Assembly: GCF_023028225.1 (NCBI RefSeq)
Contig: NZ_CP095482.1
Location: forward strand, 2,294,001 to 2,358,000
Reading direction: 5' to 3'
DNA from: Halorientalis litorea
Lineage (GTDB): Archaea; Halobacteriota; Halobacteria; Halobacteriales; Haloarculaceae
Length of the DNA: 64,000 nucleotides
The notes beneath the pieces are model-generated. The model was not told the DNA's origin, did not search any database, and worked only from the letters and a program-made list of their open reading frames with translations. Made by a program: the position numbers and the translations under genes. Shown here piece after piece: positions 16,501 through 24,488 of this stretch (its first letter is position 1; each line of letters begins with the position of its first letter).

Positions 16501-18873
16501 CCCGCAGTTCTCGACGAACCAGTCGAGGAGATATTCGTTGGAAACATTGACTCCGGTCTCGTCGACATTGTAGTTGATGCCCATCTCGTCGAGGAGACGA
16601 CAGATTGCCTCCCGTTCCGAGTCTGTGTCCTGATGAATGACGATCCGACCGGCAGCACGGTCTGCACTTCCCTCGGTGACGTACCAGCCGACGAGTTCGA
16701 GCCAATTAGCCATCTCGAAAGAGAGGGGAGTCTCCCGGTGTTGTGCATCGTACTTGAGGAACACTTCGTCGGCGTGTTCATCGATGACATTCCGATATTC
16801 GCGGTAGACCGGCAGTGGTACTAGATACTTCCCGACCTTCTTCTGGAGCCCCATCGCCTCCGAGGTACCGTGAACGAGGTCGAGTGAGTCCGTGACCTGC
16901 TCCGGCATCCGATGGCGGAACTCCCGGAGGTCGTCCTCGTAGTAGGCAACGACGTGTCCACCGTCGATCTCGTCGATCAGGTCGAATGTTTCCGGCGAAC
17001 GGCCAGCCATCGCCTCGTGCTGGGGGAACGCATATCGTTCGTATTCGGGGACATCCCGGTACTCCGCGAACTCGAAATCCGCCGGGTCCTGTTCGTCCCA
17101 GCCACGTTCCTTCGAGTAGAGCATCCGGTGGTTCTCGGTGATCTTGAAGTCGTGCGTGTTGCCCGAGAGGTGGTGAAGTTCGCCGAATTTGTTCTCGTAC
17201 TCGTGGGTTTCTGCGACGGGTTTGACCTCACACTCGAACGTGTCGGGGTCCAGCGTGTACACGTCCTCCCCCTCGTCGATTTCGGTGATACTCTTGGGCC
17301 CATCCGGCGTGAGAACGTCAGTATCCGGACTGAAGCATTTCAAGTCCAGCACTGTCACCATGTCGCGCACGCCCGTGATGGGGTCGAACACCGCACCGCC
17401 CTCGTAGTCCTCGGCGTCGTGTTGCCCCTTCGAGGGGAGGGCGAACTCGCCGTGGAGTTTGTGGAGGACGTACATGTCCACGGCGTCACCGGGGGTGGTC
17501 GCGTCTTCGAGTTTACAGCCGACGAAAGAGGCCACCTCCTGCCAGAACGGGATGATGTCCTGTTGCTCGTTCAACTCGACACAGAGTTCCACGTCGCGGA
17601 GATTGTACTCCAGCAGTCGCTCCGGGTCGTCCTCCCAGAGGTCACCGATGTCGCCGGGGTAGCGTTCCTTGCCGACGCCCAGTTCCTGCTCGCCGACGGC
17701 GTCCAGCCGATACGAGTCGAGTTCGGTGAACTTGGTTCGCTGGTACGCGTACAGCAGGTCGAACACCACCCGCCCCTTCACGTTCGGGCCTTGCCAGTCG
17801 TCGCGCCACACCTCGTCGACCCGCGAGAGGCGGTCGATGGAGAGGTCGTGGTCGTGGTGGGGACCTTGTAGCTCCTCCATGCGGTCGAGCAGATAGGGCG
17901 CGTCGAAGTCGGTGAAGTTCCACCCCGTCACGAGGTCCGGGTCGGTGTCCTCGATGTAGGTGACGAACGCGTCGAGCATCGCTTCCTCCGTCTCGAAGAC
18001 GCGCACGTCGGCCTCGAAGTCGTCCTCGATGGGGTCGTAGCCGTCGAGGGACTCCGGGGCGTCGGTCCCCGCGTCAGCGTCGGCCAGCCACGCGACGTAC
18101 TCGTCGTCGTCGGAGTCGTGGGAGGTGAGACAGACGATTGGCTCCTCGCCGTCCTCGGGGAAGCCGTGCCGGTCCTCGACTTCGATGTCGAAGGTGTTCA
18201 CGCGCGGTTCGGCGTGGGCGTCGACGGCCCGGACCTCCTCGTGTGGCACGCGAAGGGGGCCGTCGTCGCCGTCGCCCTCGCGGCGCGTCGGGACCCGAAT
18301 CCCGCTGGTCACGTCCTTGTCGATGAGGAACCGGTTGGGAAACAGGATGTCGGCCTCGTAGTGGTCGAACTCGTCGCGCATCTGCCCCACGTCGCGGGGC
18401 GTCTGGCCGAATATCTTGGTCAGGTGTTCGCCCCGAATCGACTCGTAGGGGTCGCCGTCCCCGTCGGTCTCCTCGTAGCCCGTGATGGCACCGCGCTCCA
18501 AGTCCGCGGGGTCGAGCGAGTCGGTCGGCGCGTAGAAGTACGGGCGGAACTCGTACACCTCGACGTGGACCGTCTCGCGGTTATCGGGAGTGCGACCGAA
18601 GACGTGGATGACGGGGTACTCTTCGCCGTCGGCACTGTACTCGACGGTGTAGTCGACCTGCGTCACCGCGAGCGTCGTCTCGCCGTCGGCCTCGGGATAC
18701 TTGAACTCGTCTACGTCGACGACCTCGAACGACGACCCGCCGCGGCCGGCGACGGCCCGCGCCTCGGCCTCCGCGTCACGGGTGGCGTCGGCGGCCGCTT
18801 CGTCGCCGTCGCCGCCGCTCCCGCCTGCGAAATCGCCGAGTCCTGTCTGTCCGTTTGCCCCGGTCCCGTCCAT
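13588..18873 (-). CDS. polB: Family B DNA polymerase with two inteins
   Basis: 1761 residues as translated; 948 after removal of two inteins (residues 513-914 and 1002-1412). Exonuclease motifs: Exo I FDIEVEDRHG, Exo II TGWNFTDFDAPYL, Exo III YNLRDVELC. Polymerase motif A is VLDLK|SLYPMCM (split by intein 1 before Ser), motif B is VKVIMN|SLYGVLG (split by intein 2 before Ser), motif C is YGDTDSVML, uninterrupted. All catalytic Asp residues are present, so the polymerase should be active once spliced. The C-terminal thumb region is intact and the protein ends in a short GLGNFM tail resembling a PCNA-binding peptide; the N-terminus carries a matching GLGDF. A minus-strand TATA-like GATTTTAGTC at about 18898-18907 implies a leaderless mRNA. 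Confidence 0.95.
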   Translation of the reverse strand: MDGTGANGQTGLGDFAGGSGGDGDEAAADATRDAEAEARAVAGRGGSSFEVVDVDEFKYPEADGETTLAVTQVDYTVEYSADGEEYPVIHVFGRTPDNRETVHVEVYEFRPYFYAPTDSLDPADLERGAITGYEETDGDGDPYESIRGEHLTKIFGQTPRDVGQMRDEFDHYEADILFPNRFLIDKDVTSGIRVPTRREGDGDDGPLRVPHEEVRAVDAHAEPRVNTFDIEVEDRHGFPEDGEEPIVCLTSHDSDDDEYVAWLADADAGTDAPESLDGYDPIEDDFEADVRVFETEEAMLDAFVTYIEDTDPDLVTGWNFTDFDAPYLLDRMEELQGPHHDHDLSIDRLSRVDEVWRDDWQGPNVKGRVVFDLLYAYQRTKFTELDSYRLDAVGEQELGVGKERYPGDIGDLWEDDPERLLEYNLRDVELCVELNEQQDIIPFWQEVASFVGCKLEDATTPGDAVDMYVLHKLHGEFALPSKGQHDAEDYEGGAVFDPITGVRDMVTVLDLKCFSPDTDVLTPDGPKSITEIDEGEDVYTLDPDTFECEVKPVAETHEYENKFGELHHLSGNTHDFKITENHRMLYSKERGWDEQDPADFEFAEYRDVPEYERYAFPQHEAMAGRSPETFDLIDEIDGGHVVAYYEDDLREFRHRMPEQVTDSLDLVHGTSEAMGLQKKVGKYLVPLPVYREYRNVIDEHADEVFLKYDAQHRETPLSFEMANWLELVGWYVTEGSADRAAGRIVIHQDTDSEREAICRLLDEMGINYNVDETGVNVSNEYLLDWFVENCGKGYSEKRLPEWVFDFDGELLTVLLNTMIRGDGSRADSGLGKFWTKSESLKDGIATVAVRCGHKPTVSKQSDGTWYVSVGKRGSFKKSTNATVEEHDGNVHCITAEDNHVVLAGRNGNFQWIGQSLYPMCMVTINASPETKVDPDTYEGESFRAPNGQHFRKEPDGAIREMVDELLTEREEKKARRNDYDPDSREYERFDRQQAAVKVIMNCFTPDTDVLTPEGVQNIRDLGVGDEVYSLDPETMQMEVKPVVETHAYPDYRGEVVDIETSEIDFNVTPNHRMLVRKNETNGITEDEYDFVEAGELDDATNYELPHDWSGPDGQELSEVDFTELLDCEFEVWANNDVHGHTLASEVGWYPDKIVRQEVDDTGYVFTADEFEEHREYLDGVCSEFYVHGERGRKWIPRFFDGDDFLELLAWYITEGSVHTSEDKQFGENFRGSATTVQVAQDAIADGGAADDHTAIGSLLDRMGFDPYVDEKGYQFTSRLLGEWLETTCGADSFEKRIPEFVFEVSDRQKRRFLDTLIDGDGDWQTNSWRYSTASERLRDDVLRLCAHLGLTASYNEDSGTYRIYVTEDSKNTLRMHRSAERSTADDGVYCVTVEDNHTLLAGRNGKFQFVGQSLYGVLGWDRFRLYDKEMGAAVTATGREVIEYTDEVVENEGYEVIYGDTDSVMLEVGGVGPDDVEGDVEVTDAMREKHPEMDDEELRQIAATIRKGFELEEVINESYDEFALEQLDAEFHRFEIEFEKLYRRFFQAGKKKRYAGHIVWKEGKDVDDIDITGFEYQRSDIAPITKEVQKEVIDRIVTGDDVENIKEYVHEVIEDFEEGNVSLDDVGIPGGIGKKLDNYDTDTAQVRGAKYANLLLGTNFNSGSKPKRLYLRRIHSDFWDRVEAERGLDPAEDPLYGEFRRDPDVICFEYEDQIPEEFEVDWDKMLEKTLKGPIERILEALDVSWDEVKSGQEQTGLGNFM
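14638..15870 (-). other. Intein 2 of PolB (motif B), LAGLIDADG type
   Basis: 411 residues (PolB 1002-1412). It begins with Cys in CFTPDTDVLTPEG (splicing block A), has a block B-like NVTPNHRMLV, and ends in NHTLLAGRNGKFQFVGQ followed by Ser+1 (SLYG). The last residue is Gln, not the usual Asn, and the penultimate residue is Gly, not His. The endonuclease part keeps both LAGLIDADG helices: FLELLAWYITEGS and RFLDTLIDGDGD, each with its acidic residue, so the homing endonuclease may be active. Confidence 0.88.
16132..17337 (-). other. Intein 1 of PolB (motif A), LAGLIDADG type
   Basis: 402 residues (PolB 513-914). It starts with Cys in CFSPDTDVLTPDG, has block B KITENHRMLY, and ends in NHVVLAGRNGNFQWIGQ before Ser+1 (SLYP). 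As in intein 2, Gln replaces the terminal Asn. LAGLIDADG helices are WLELVGWYVTEGS and LLNTMIRGDGS with acidic residues kept. The ends of the two inteins are so alike that they are probably recent paralogues or share a source. Confidence 0.88.
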
Positions 18874-18950
18874 GCTGTCACTCCGTTCGGGACCGCCGAC
18901 TAAAATCCCGGTGGTCGGCCGCCCGGTCGTAGCTTTGACACTCCCACAAG

Positions 18951-18990
18951 GTATATACTGTGTGTACTATTACCATGGTGTGAAGACCAT
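18951..18990 (+). promoter_or_regulatory. TATA box and inverted repeat before the 64-residue gene
   Basis: GTATATAC at 18951-18958 is a strong TATA-like element about 36 bp before the ATG at 18991. Between them lies ATGGT-GTGAAG-ACCAT (18975-18979 and 18986-18990), a 5-bp-arm inverted repeat overlapping the expected transcription start. The same 117-bp gap must also serve polB on the other strand. Confidence 0.4.
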
Positions 18991-19185
18991 ATGACGGACC
19001 GCGCACGCGAACGTCGGTCGGAGTCGGACAGCGCGATGGAACCACGGGCGGGGGCCGGCGACCCGGACGGTGTCGAGACGATAGAAGCCTACGAGACCGA
19101 CGACGGTGTCGTCCTCTACGACGCGGAGAACCCCCTCGCGTGGGTACAGACGACCCGAGCGGTCACACTCGAAGACGCGGCGTAG
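18991..19185 (+). CDS. Small acidic haloarchaeal protein of unknown function
   Basis: 64 residues. The first 28 are polar and probably disordered; the second half (ETIEAYETDDGVVLYDAENPLAWVQTTRAVTLEDAA) looks like a small beta hairpin domain. I recognise it as a conserved haloarchaeal hypothetical family, function unknown. A strong TATA box upstream supports expression. Five T residues at 19195-19199, 10 bp after the stop, may terminate transcription. It is divergent from polB. Confidence 0.7.
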   Translation: MTDRARERRSESDSAMEPRAGAGDPDGVETIEAYETDDGVVLYDAENPLAWVQTTRAVTLEDAA

Positions 19186-19194
19186 CGCGGAAGG

Positions 19195-19199
19195 TTTTT
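19195..19199 (+). terminator. Short T-tract terminator
   Basis: Five T residues after GG, 10 bp downstream of the stop of the 64-residue gene. Archaeal RNA polymerase can terminate at such T runs without a hairpin. The next gene starts 26 bp further on, so termination is probably partial. Confidence 0.3.
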
Positions 19200-19224
19200 C
19201 TCGCCGGTCGCCCGACCCCCGACA

Positions 19225-19572
19225 GTGACCAGTTCCGACGCCGGGGGCCCCGAGGACCCGTGGCCCGACGAACCCGACGACCCCGGGGCGTCCGAGGAGA
19301 TGGACCCGTTGGCGGACATCGGCCCCGACGTCCCGGAGGTGTCGGTCCCGGACGCCCCTGACCCCTCGGAGAACGAGGTGTCCGCGGACCTCGTGCGCGC
19401 CTTCTGGAAACTCGTCGCTATCTTCAACGTCGCGTTACTCGCCCTCTCGCTCGGCCCGATGCTGGCGTTCTTTCGCGGCGAGTGGGTCGCCGGCGGGTTC
19501 GTCTTCCTCGTCGGCATCGCCTTCTTGATTCACGGCTATCTCGGCTACCGACGACACGACCCCGCTCGGTGA
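19225..19572 (+). CDS. Acidic protein with two C-terminal membrane helices
   Basis: 115 residues, GTG start at 19225. The first 60 residues are Pro/Asp/Glu-rich and probably disordered. Two hydrophobic helices follow (about 66-85 and 90-108: LVAIFNVALLALSLGPMLAFF and WVAGGFVFLVGIAFLIHGYLGY), ending in a short basic tail, so the acidic N-terminus is probably cytoplasmic or both ends are on one side. Conserved haloarchaeal hypothetical; no function known. It lies between two other small genes in the same direction. Confidence 0.65.
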   Translation: MTSSDAGGPEDPWPDEPDDPGASEEMDPLADIGPDVPEVSVPDAPDPSENEVSADLVRAFWKLVAIFNVALLALSLGPMLAFFRGEWVAGGFVFLVGIAFLIHGYLGYRRHDPAR

Positions 19573-19616
19573 CTCGCAACACAACGGCTAACCCGCTCGA
19601 CCGGCTACGGACGGGT

Positions 19617-20036
19617 ATGCGTAGCGTCCGCGACGAATCCGGCACGCACTATCTCTTGCTGAAGCGGTCGGGCGACTCCGCCCGTGTCCGTGACCCCGAG
19701 ACCGGTGAGGAGCAGTACCTCCCCAACGACAGGCTCGAACCCGTCGAGGGGGAGTCGCCCCTCGTGACCGCCGCCCGAGGCGTCCCCGAGTCCGTCCGTG
19801 CCGTCGTCACCGCCGCACCCGACGACCGCTCGCTCGGCCTCTTGCTGGACGTCGACGCGGACGGCCCGCTCCCGGTGCGGACGCTCCTCGACCGGTACGA
19901 CCTCTGTGAGAGTGACCTGCACGGACTGCTCGCGGAGTTCCGCGCCGCCGGACTGCTCGCCGAGGCGACCGTCGCCGGGGAGCGGGGCTACGAGACGACC
20001 GAAATGGCGACCGACGCGCTCGCCCGTCTCCGGTAG
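19617..20036 (+). CDS. Conserved haloarchaeal protein with C-terminal helix-turn-helix-like region
   Basis: 139 residues from ATG 19617. The N-terminal third (HYLLLKRSGDSARVRDPETGEEQYLPNDRLEPVEG) looks like a small beta-barrel; the C-terminal part (VRTLLDRYDLCESDLHGLLAEFRAAGLLAEATVAGERGYETTEMATDALARLR) has the helix pattern and terminal wing of a winged helix. It could be a DNA-binding regulator. The same small-gene order beside rad50 is, to my recollection, common in haloarchaea. Its stop is 10 bp from the convergent rad50 stop. Confidence 0.65.
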   Translation: MRSVRDESGTHYLLLKRSGDSARVRDPETGEEQYLPNDRLEPVEGESPLVTAARGVPESVRAVVTAAPDDRSLGLLLDVDADGPLPVRTLLDRYDLCESDLHGLLAEFRAAGLLAEATVAGERGYETTEMATDALARLR

Positions 20037-20045
20037 CGCGCCCCG

Positions 20046-22721
20046 CTAATCGAGCGCGGGCAGTGCGTCGATGTCGGCGTCCGCGCGGGTCACCGTCGAG
20101 CGGTTCGTCGTCGCGTCCTTCCTGACGGTCACGAGGTCGTCGGCCACGCCGACCAACTCCTCGTCGTGACTGACGACGACGATCTGCTCGACGCCCAACT
20201 CGCGCATGGAGTCGATGAGTTCGACGAGTTGTGAGACGTGCCCCGAGTCGAGGAAGACGGTCGGTTCGTCGAGGATGAGCGGCGGGGTCGGTGCCGCGCC
20301 CTCGATGCCCTCCGCGAGCAGGCGATAGATTGCACACCGGAGGCTCAAGTTGAACAGCGCGCGCTCGCCGCCCGAGAGTTGTTCGGGGTCGAGCGGTCCG
20401 CCGTCTTTCTGGTAGACCGTCAGTTCGTACTCCCCGTCGAGTTCGATACGCGAGTAGGAGTCGTTCTGGTAGACCAAGTCGAACGTCTCGTTGAGCATCC
20501 GTTCGAGGCTCTCGACGTTGCGCTGGCGCAGTTCCGCCCGGAGTTGCCCGTACATCTCCTGTAACTGCTCGGCTTCCTCGTACAGCGTGTCGAGGCGGTC
20601 GACCGTCGCCGCGAGGTCGTCGCGCTGTTCTCGGAGGTTCTCCAACGCTTCGATTTCGTTTTTCACACCCCCGATACGACCGGTCAGGTCGTCGCGCTCC
20701 TCGCGCAGTTCGTCCAGTTTCGGGTCGACCTTCTCGATGTAGTCCGTTGCCCGCTCGCGCTCGTTGCGGGCTGTCTCGATGGCCGACTCGTCGAACTCGG
20801 CTTCGAGGTCTTCCTCCCGGTCACGCATGTCCGCCAGCCGGTCGCGGCGTTCGTCGTTGAGGTCGGCTTTGTTCTCGCGCTGCTCGCGCAGTCGCGCCAC
20901 GTCGGCCTCGATGTCGCTCTCGCGCTCGAACGTCTCGACGACCGATTCGAGACGGTCGCGCCGGTCGACCGCGTTCTCGCGTTCGGTCTCGGCCTCGGCG
21001 AGTGCCTCGCGTCGCTCATCGGCTGTCGTCTCGGCCTCCGCCGCCGCCTCCCGCTTCTCGGCGGCCTCGGCGTCGAGTTCCTCGGCCGCCTCGCGCGCCT
21101 CCGCTATCTGGGTCTCTGTCTCCGCGACGCCCTCGGACTGCTCTTCGACCAGTTGTGCGATGTTCTCCCGGTTCGACCGGAGTTGCTGGAGGTCGTTCGC
21201 CGCGTCTACGAGGTCGTTCGCGCGGTCCAGTTCCTCCTCCAGCCGCTCGCGCTCGCTTCGTACGTCCACGAGTTCGTCCTTGCAGTCGGCGACGCGCTCG
21301 CGGTACTCGTCGATGGCCGCGACGTGTGGCGAGTCCTCGACCGGTTGCCCGCACTCGGGACACTTCCCGGCGTCGAGCAGTTCCTCCGCCTCCTCTAGGG
21401 ACGCTTCGGCGTTTTTCAGTTCCGTCTCCAGTTCGGCCTCGCGTTCGCGCTGTTCGTTCACCTCCTCGGCCAGTTCGTCCCAGTGGTCCTCGGCTGCGTC
21501 CGGGTCGACTGGCGCGTCCGCGAACGTCTCTTCTGCCGCCTCGATTTGCTCGTCCAGCGTCGCCAGTTTCTCCCGGCGGTCGGCCAGTTTCTCCCGGGTC
21601 GCGTCGAGGTCACGCTCCAGTTCGTCGGCCCGGTCCCGCTTCTCGGTCGCCCGCTGTTCGCGGTCGGCGGCGTCCTCGCGGAGACTCTCGGCCTCGCGCT
21701 CGTGGTTCTGGACGGCGAGGCGGTGGTCCTCGATGTCTTCGCGTAGGTCTTCGATTCGCTCGTCTATCGCCGTCAGACGCTCCTCGACTGCCTCCCTGTC
21801 CGGGTCCGAGAGGTCCGTCTCCGCGAGGAGAGTCTCGCGGCGGTCGCGCACGTCGTCGACCTCGTCGTTCAGGTTCCGGATGCGGTCGGCCAACTCGTCG
21901 CGCTCGCGTTCCGTCGCCTCGATTTCCTCGCGCAAGTCGGTGACGCGCTCGCGCAGGTCTTCGAGTTCCTCACGCCGCTGTTCGTACTCGTCGAGTATCG
22001 ACTGGGCCTCCTCGCGGGTCTGGACGGCCTCCTCGCGGTTCTCCTCGTAGCGGTCTATCTCCGCCTCGACTTCGGTGAGCCGCGATTCGAGACTGTTCAG
22101 GGTCCCGTGGAGGTCCTTCTCCTCCCGGCGTTCTATCTCCGTCTCCCTGTCTTCGAGCAGTTCGCGCTTGCCATCTCGGACGTGTTTGACGCCGAGCCGG
22201 GCCTTACTCGCGCGCTCGCGGTACGCTTCGAGTTTCCCGAGTTGGAGCAAGTCGTCTATCATGTCCTGCCGGTCGCCCGGCGAGGCGTTGATGAGTTTGT
22301 TCACCTCGCCCTGTCGGACGTACGCGCAGTTGACGAACGCCTCGGCGTCCATCCGGAGTAGTTCGGTGACGTGTTCCCGAACGTCGCGCGCGCCTTCGTA
22401 CGTTCCCCCGGGGGTTTCGAGGACGCACTTCCAGTTGGAGGCACTGTCGCCGCTGACGCGAATCCGACGCTCGACGTGGTAGGACTCGCCGCCGTGGGCG
22501 AACCAGAGTTCGACGGTTGCCTCCTCCGCGCCGATGGTCACCACCTCGTCGAGCGTGCTGTCGAGTGCCGTCGACCCGTAGAGTGCGAAGAAACACGCCT
22601 CCAACAGTGAGGACTTCCCGCTCCCGTTCAACCCGTGGATGACGGTCACGCCCTCGTCCAGCCGCAAGTCGGCGTCGTCGTAGCACTTGAAGTTCTCCAG
22701 CCGAATCCGCTCGAATTTCAT
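20046..22721 (-). CDS. rad50: DNA repair ATPase Rad50
   Basis: 891 residues. Walker A is GLNGSGKSSLLEA near residue 30; the Q-loop region follows; a very long heptad-repeat coiled coil rich in Glu/Arg occupies about 170-720, broken by the zinc-hook CPECGQPV (Cys454 and Cys457) at its midpoint; the ABC signature is LSGGERALFNLSLR and Walker B is PLILDEPTVFLD, followed by the VVSHDEEL switch His. Rad50 with Mre11 processes and tethers DNA double-strand breaks. Its ATG overlaps the mre11 stop by 4 bp (ATGA), so the two are translationally coupled. Confidence 0.97.
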   Translation of the reverse strand: MKFERIRLENFKCYDDADLRLDEGVTVIHGLNGSGKSSLLEACFFALYGSTALDSTLDEVVTIGAEEATVELWFAHGGESYHVERRIRVSGDSASNWKCVLETPGGTYEGARDVREHVTELLRMDAEAFVNCAYVRQGEVNKLINASPGDRQDMIDDLLQLGKLEAYRERASKARLGVKHVRDGKRELLEDRETEIERREEKDLHGTLNSLESRLTEVEAEIDRYEENREEAVQTREEAQSILDEYEQRREELEDLRERVTDLREEIEATERERDELADRIRNLNDEVDDVRDRRETLLAETDLSDPDREAVEERLTAIDERIEDLREDIEDHRLAVQNHEREAESLREDAADREQRATEKRDRADELERDLDATREKLADRREKLATLDEQIEAAEETFADAPVDPDAAEDHWDELAEEVNEQREREAELETELKNAEASLEEAEELLDAGKCPECGQPVEDSPHVAAIDEYRERVADCKDELVDVRSERERLEEELDRANDLVDAANDLQQLRSNRENIAQLVEEQSEGVAETETQIAEAREAAEELDAEAAEKREAAAEAETTADERREALAEAETERENAVDRRDRLESVVETFERESDIEADVARLREQRENKADLNDERRDRLADMRDREEDLEAEFDESAIETARNERERATDYIEKVDPKLDELREERDDLTGRIGGVKNEIEALENLREQRDDLAATVDRLDTLYEEAEQLQEMYGQLRAELRQRNVESLERMLNETFDLVYQNDSYSRIELDGEYELTVYQKDGGPLDPEQLSGGERALFNLSLRCAIYRLLAEGIEGAAPTPPLILDEPTVFLDSGHVSQLVELIDSMRELGVEQIVVVSHDEELVGVADDLVTVRKDATTNRSTVTRADADIDALPALD

Positions 22722-23938
22722 TCGTACTCACCCATGGTTACCTGTCCGTCGCCGTCCTCGGCCGAACCGTCGCTTTCCTCGCCGGTGGCCGCCGCCCCGT
22801 CGTCCGTTCCGTCCGTCTCCGCATCGGCACCGTCGGTGGCGACCCCCTCGCCGCCGTCGAGTCGCTCCCGGACGCGGCGTTCCACCGCCTCGGTCACCTT
22901 CGAGTCTGGCGTCTTGCTCGCCCGGACCGTCTCGTCGATGTCGCGGGCGGCGTCACTCAGTTCGAGTTCGCGCACGCGCTCGCGGACGGCATCGTCCGGG
23001 TCGGCGAAACTCACCTCAACGTCTTCGGTGTCGGCCACCTCCCGGTGGTCGGTGACGCGAGCGACTAGCGCGCCTGCCTCGTCGGCGTACTCCTCGATGC
23101 GGGCGGGCGACACCGGGTCGCCGTCGCCCTCGACGTGGACGACGACCACCGCGTCTTCGAGGTCGTACTGTCCGACCTGTTCCCGGACGCGCTCGACGCC
23201 TTCCCCCTCGCCCAGTTCCACGTCGACGAAGACGAACTCACGGGTCGGCAGGCCACGTCGTCGGATGGACACCTCCTCCTCGAACTCGACGATGTTGTAC
23301 CCTCGCTCGTCGCGCTCGTCCGCGCTCGCCCGCTCGGTGGACCCGCAGTAGGTGACCCACGTGCCGTCCATCTCCACTGTATCGGGCGCGTGGTTGTCGC
23401 CGAGCAGGAGCGCGTCGAAGTCGACGGACGACGCTTCGAGGAGGCGTTCGGTGTCCCAGTCGGCGAAGTCGAACGGTTCGAAGAGGCCGTGTGCGACCAG
23501 CGCGGCGTGGTCGGCGTCGTGGCCCGCGAAGTCGTAGTCGAGGTCGGCCCGCTTCGACCGGGGAACGAAGTCGAGTCCGTAGAAGGCCGTGTTCCCGACG
23601 GTCGCCGGTTCGGCACCGAGTCTAGTGGCGAGGCCGAGGGACTCGAACAGGTCGAGCCACTGTGCGTCGCGTTTCGTCTCGTGGTTCCCGACGATGGCGA
23701 GGAAGGGTACATCCGCGTCGGCGAGCGTCCGAAGGACCGACAGCGTCCCGAGAATGTCCGGGAGTGCGGGGCGTCGGTCGTGGAACAGGTCCCCGGCGTG
23801 GACGACGGCGTCGACATCGTCCTCGATGGCGTCGGTGGCGACCTGTCGGAAAGCGTCGAGGAAGTCCTCGCGACGCTCCGGGCGGTGGTACTGCTGGTAG
23901 CCCAGATGCGTATCGCCGGTGTGCAACACCCGCGTCAT
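22718..23938 (-). CDS. mre11: DNA double-strand break nuclease Mre11
   Basis: 406 residues. Metallophosphoesterase motifs in order: GDTHLGY, HAGDLFHDRRP, IVGNHETK, VAHGLFEP and LLGDNHAP, giving the two-metal site for 3'-5' exonuclease and endonuclease activity. The C-terminal 60 residues are acidic and low in complexity (DGADAETDGTDDGAA...), which is usual in haloarchaea. It forms the M2R2 complex with Rad50 encoded directly downstream. The mre11 stop and rad50 start overlap. Confidence 0.96.
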   Translation of the reverse strand: MTRVLHTGDTHLGYQQYHRPERREDFLDAFRQVATDAIEDDVDAVVHAGDLFHDRRPALPDILGTLSVLRTLADADVPFLAIVGNHETKRDAQWLDLFESLGLATRLGAEPATVGNTAFYGLDFVPRSKRADLDYDFAGHDADHAALVAHGLFEPFDFADWDTERLLEASSVDFDALLLGDNHAPDTVEMDGTWVTYCGSTERASADERDERGYNIVEFEEEVSIRRRGLPTREFVFVDVELGEGEGVERVREQVGQYDLEDAVVVVHVEGDGDPVSPARIEEYADEAGALVARVTDHREVADTEDVEVSFADPDDAVRERVRELELSDAARDIDETVRASKTPDSKVTEAVERRVRERLDGGEGVATDGADAETDGTDDGAAATGEESDGSAEDGDGQVTMGEYE

Positions 23939-24038
23939 TTGACCTGTGGTTGGGAACCCCGGTGTATAGTGGTTCCGCGACCGAGGTGAAAGTGAACGAC
24001 GGCGGGGCAGGACCGGTGTGCGTGCGGTTACGGGTCGT

Positions 24039-24311
24039 TCAGGCCGCTTCCTCGATGGTCAGCGCGTAGACGCGCTTGCGGGCGTCGGAGAAGGAAAACC
24101 GCGAGTCGACGACGCCGACCTCTTCGAGTCGGTTCAACGCGTACCGGACCGTCCGAGGTGGGAGGAGCGTCTCCTCGGCCAACTGACTCTGGGTCAGCGT
24201 GTCGTTGTATTCGAGCGTCTTCGCCACGAGTTTCGCGCTCGGCGGTAGGTCGCGCACGTCGTCCCAGTCACCCTGTTCCGCGTCTCCTTGTGTGGACTCC
24301 GAGACACTCAT
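24039..24311 (-). CDS. Winged-helix transcriptional regulator (MarR/TrmB-like)
   Basis: 90 residues. After a 25-residue acidic lead, the winged helix is PPSAKLVAKTLEYNDTLTQSQLAEETLLPPRTVRYALNRLEEVGVVDSRFSFSDARKRVYALT, with recognition helix PPRTVRYALNRLEEVG and a clear wing. No ligand domain, so it is a DNA-binding module alone. It is divergent from the PAN gene with a 177-bp gap; an inverted repeat TATCC-TTGC-GGATA sits at its expected start site, suggesting self-regulation. Confidence 0.82.
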   Translation of the reverse strand: MSVSESTQGDAEQGDWDDVRDLPPSAKLVAKTLEYNDTLTQSQLAEETLLPPRTVRYALNRLEEVGVVDSRFSFSDARKRVYALTIEEAA

Positions 24312-24316
24312 GTGCC

Positions 24317-24330
24317 TATCCTTGCGGATA
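24317..24330 (-). promoter_or_regulatory. Inverted repeat at the promoter of the winged-helix gene
   Basis: TATCC (24317-24321), TTGC, GGATA (24326-24330), immediately upstream of the ATG at 24311. A TATA-like AAATATTATTA at about 24333-24344 on the minus strand puts the transcription start within or beside the repeat. Candidate autoregulatory operator. Confidence 0.4.
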
Positions 24331-24488
24331 CAGGCTAATAATATTTCTTGTTCTACTTTATTACTAAAGAGAATACCACCGTGGGGCTCCCCGGTAAGAT
24401 ACGCTGCCCGAAATCACCGGCAAACGCCGCCGCTTCGGTGGCTGTGGCTACCCGAAACCTCTTATTACTACATCTGCTAGTGCGGGCA

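Noticed and set aside
15532-17871. Long plus-strand frames opposite PolB and its inteins
   Set aside because: Shadows of the intein-bearing polymerase; no ribosome site, promoter or domain.
13588-18873. PolB as a damaged gene because of its 1761-codon length
   Set aside because: The excess is two in-frame inteins with intact ends; removal restores motifs A and B.
20764-22050. A 428-codon Ser/Arg-rich plus-strand frame
   Set aside because: It is antisense to the Rad50 coiled coil; Glu/Arg codons read backwards give Ser/Arg runs. No recognisable domain.
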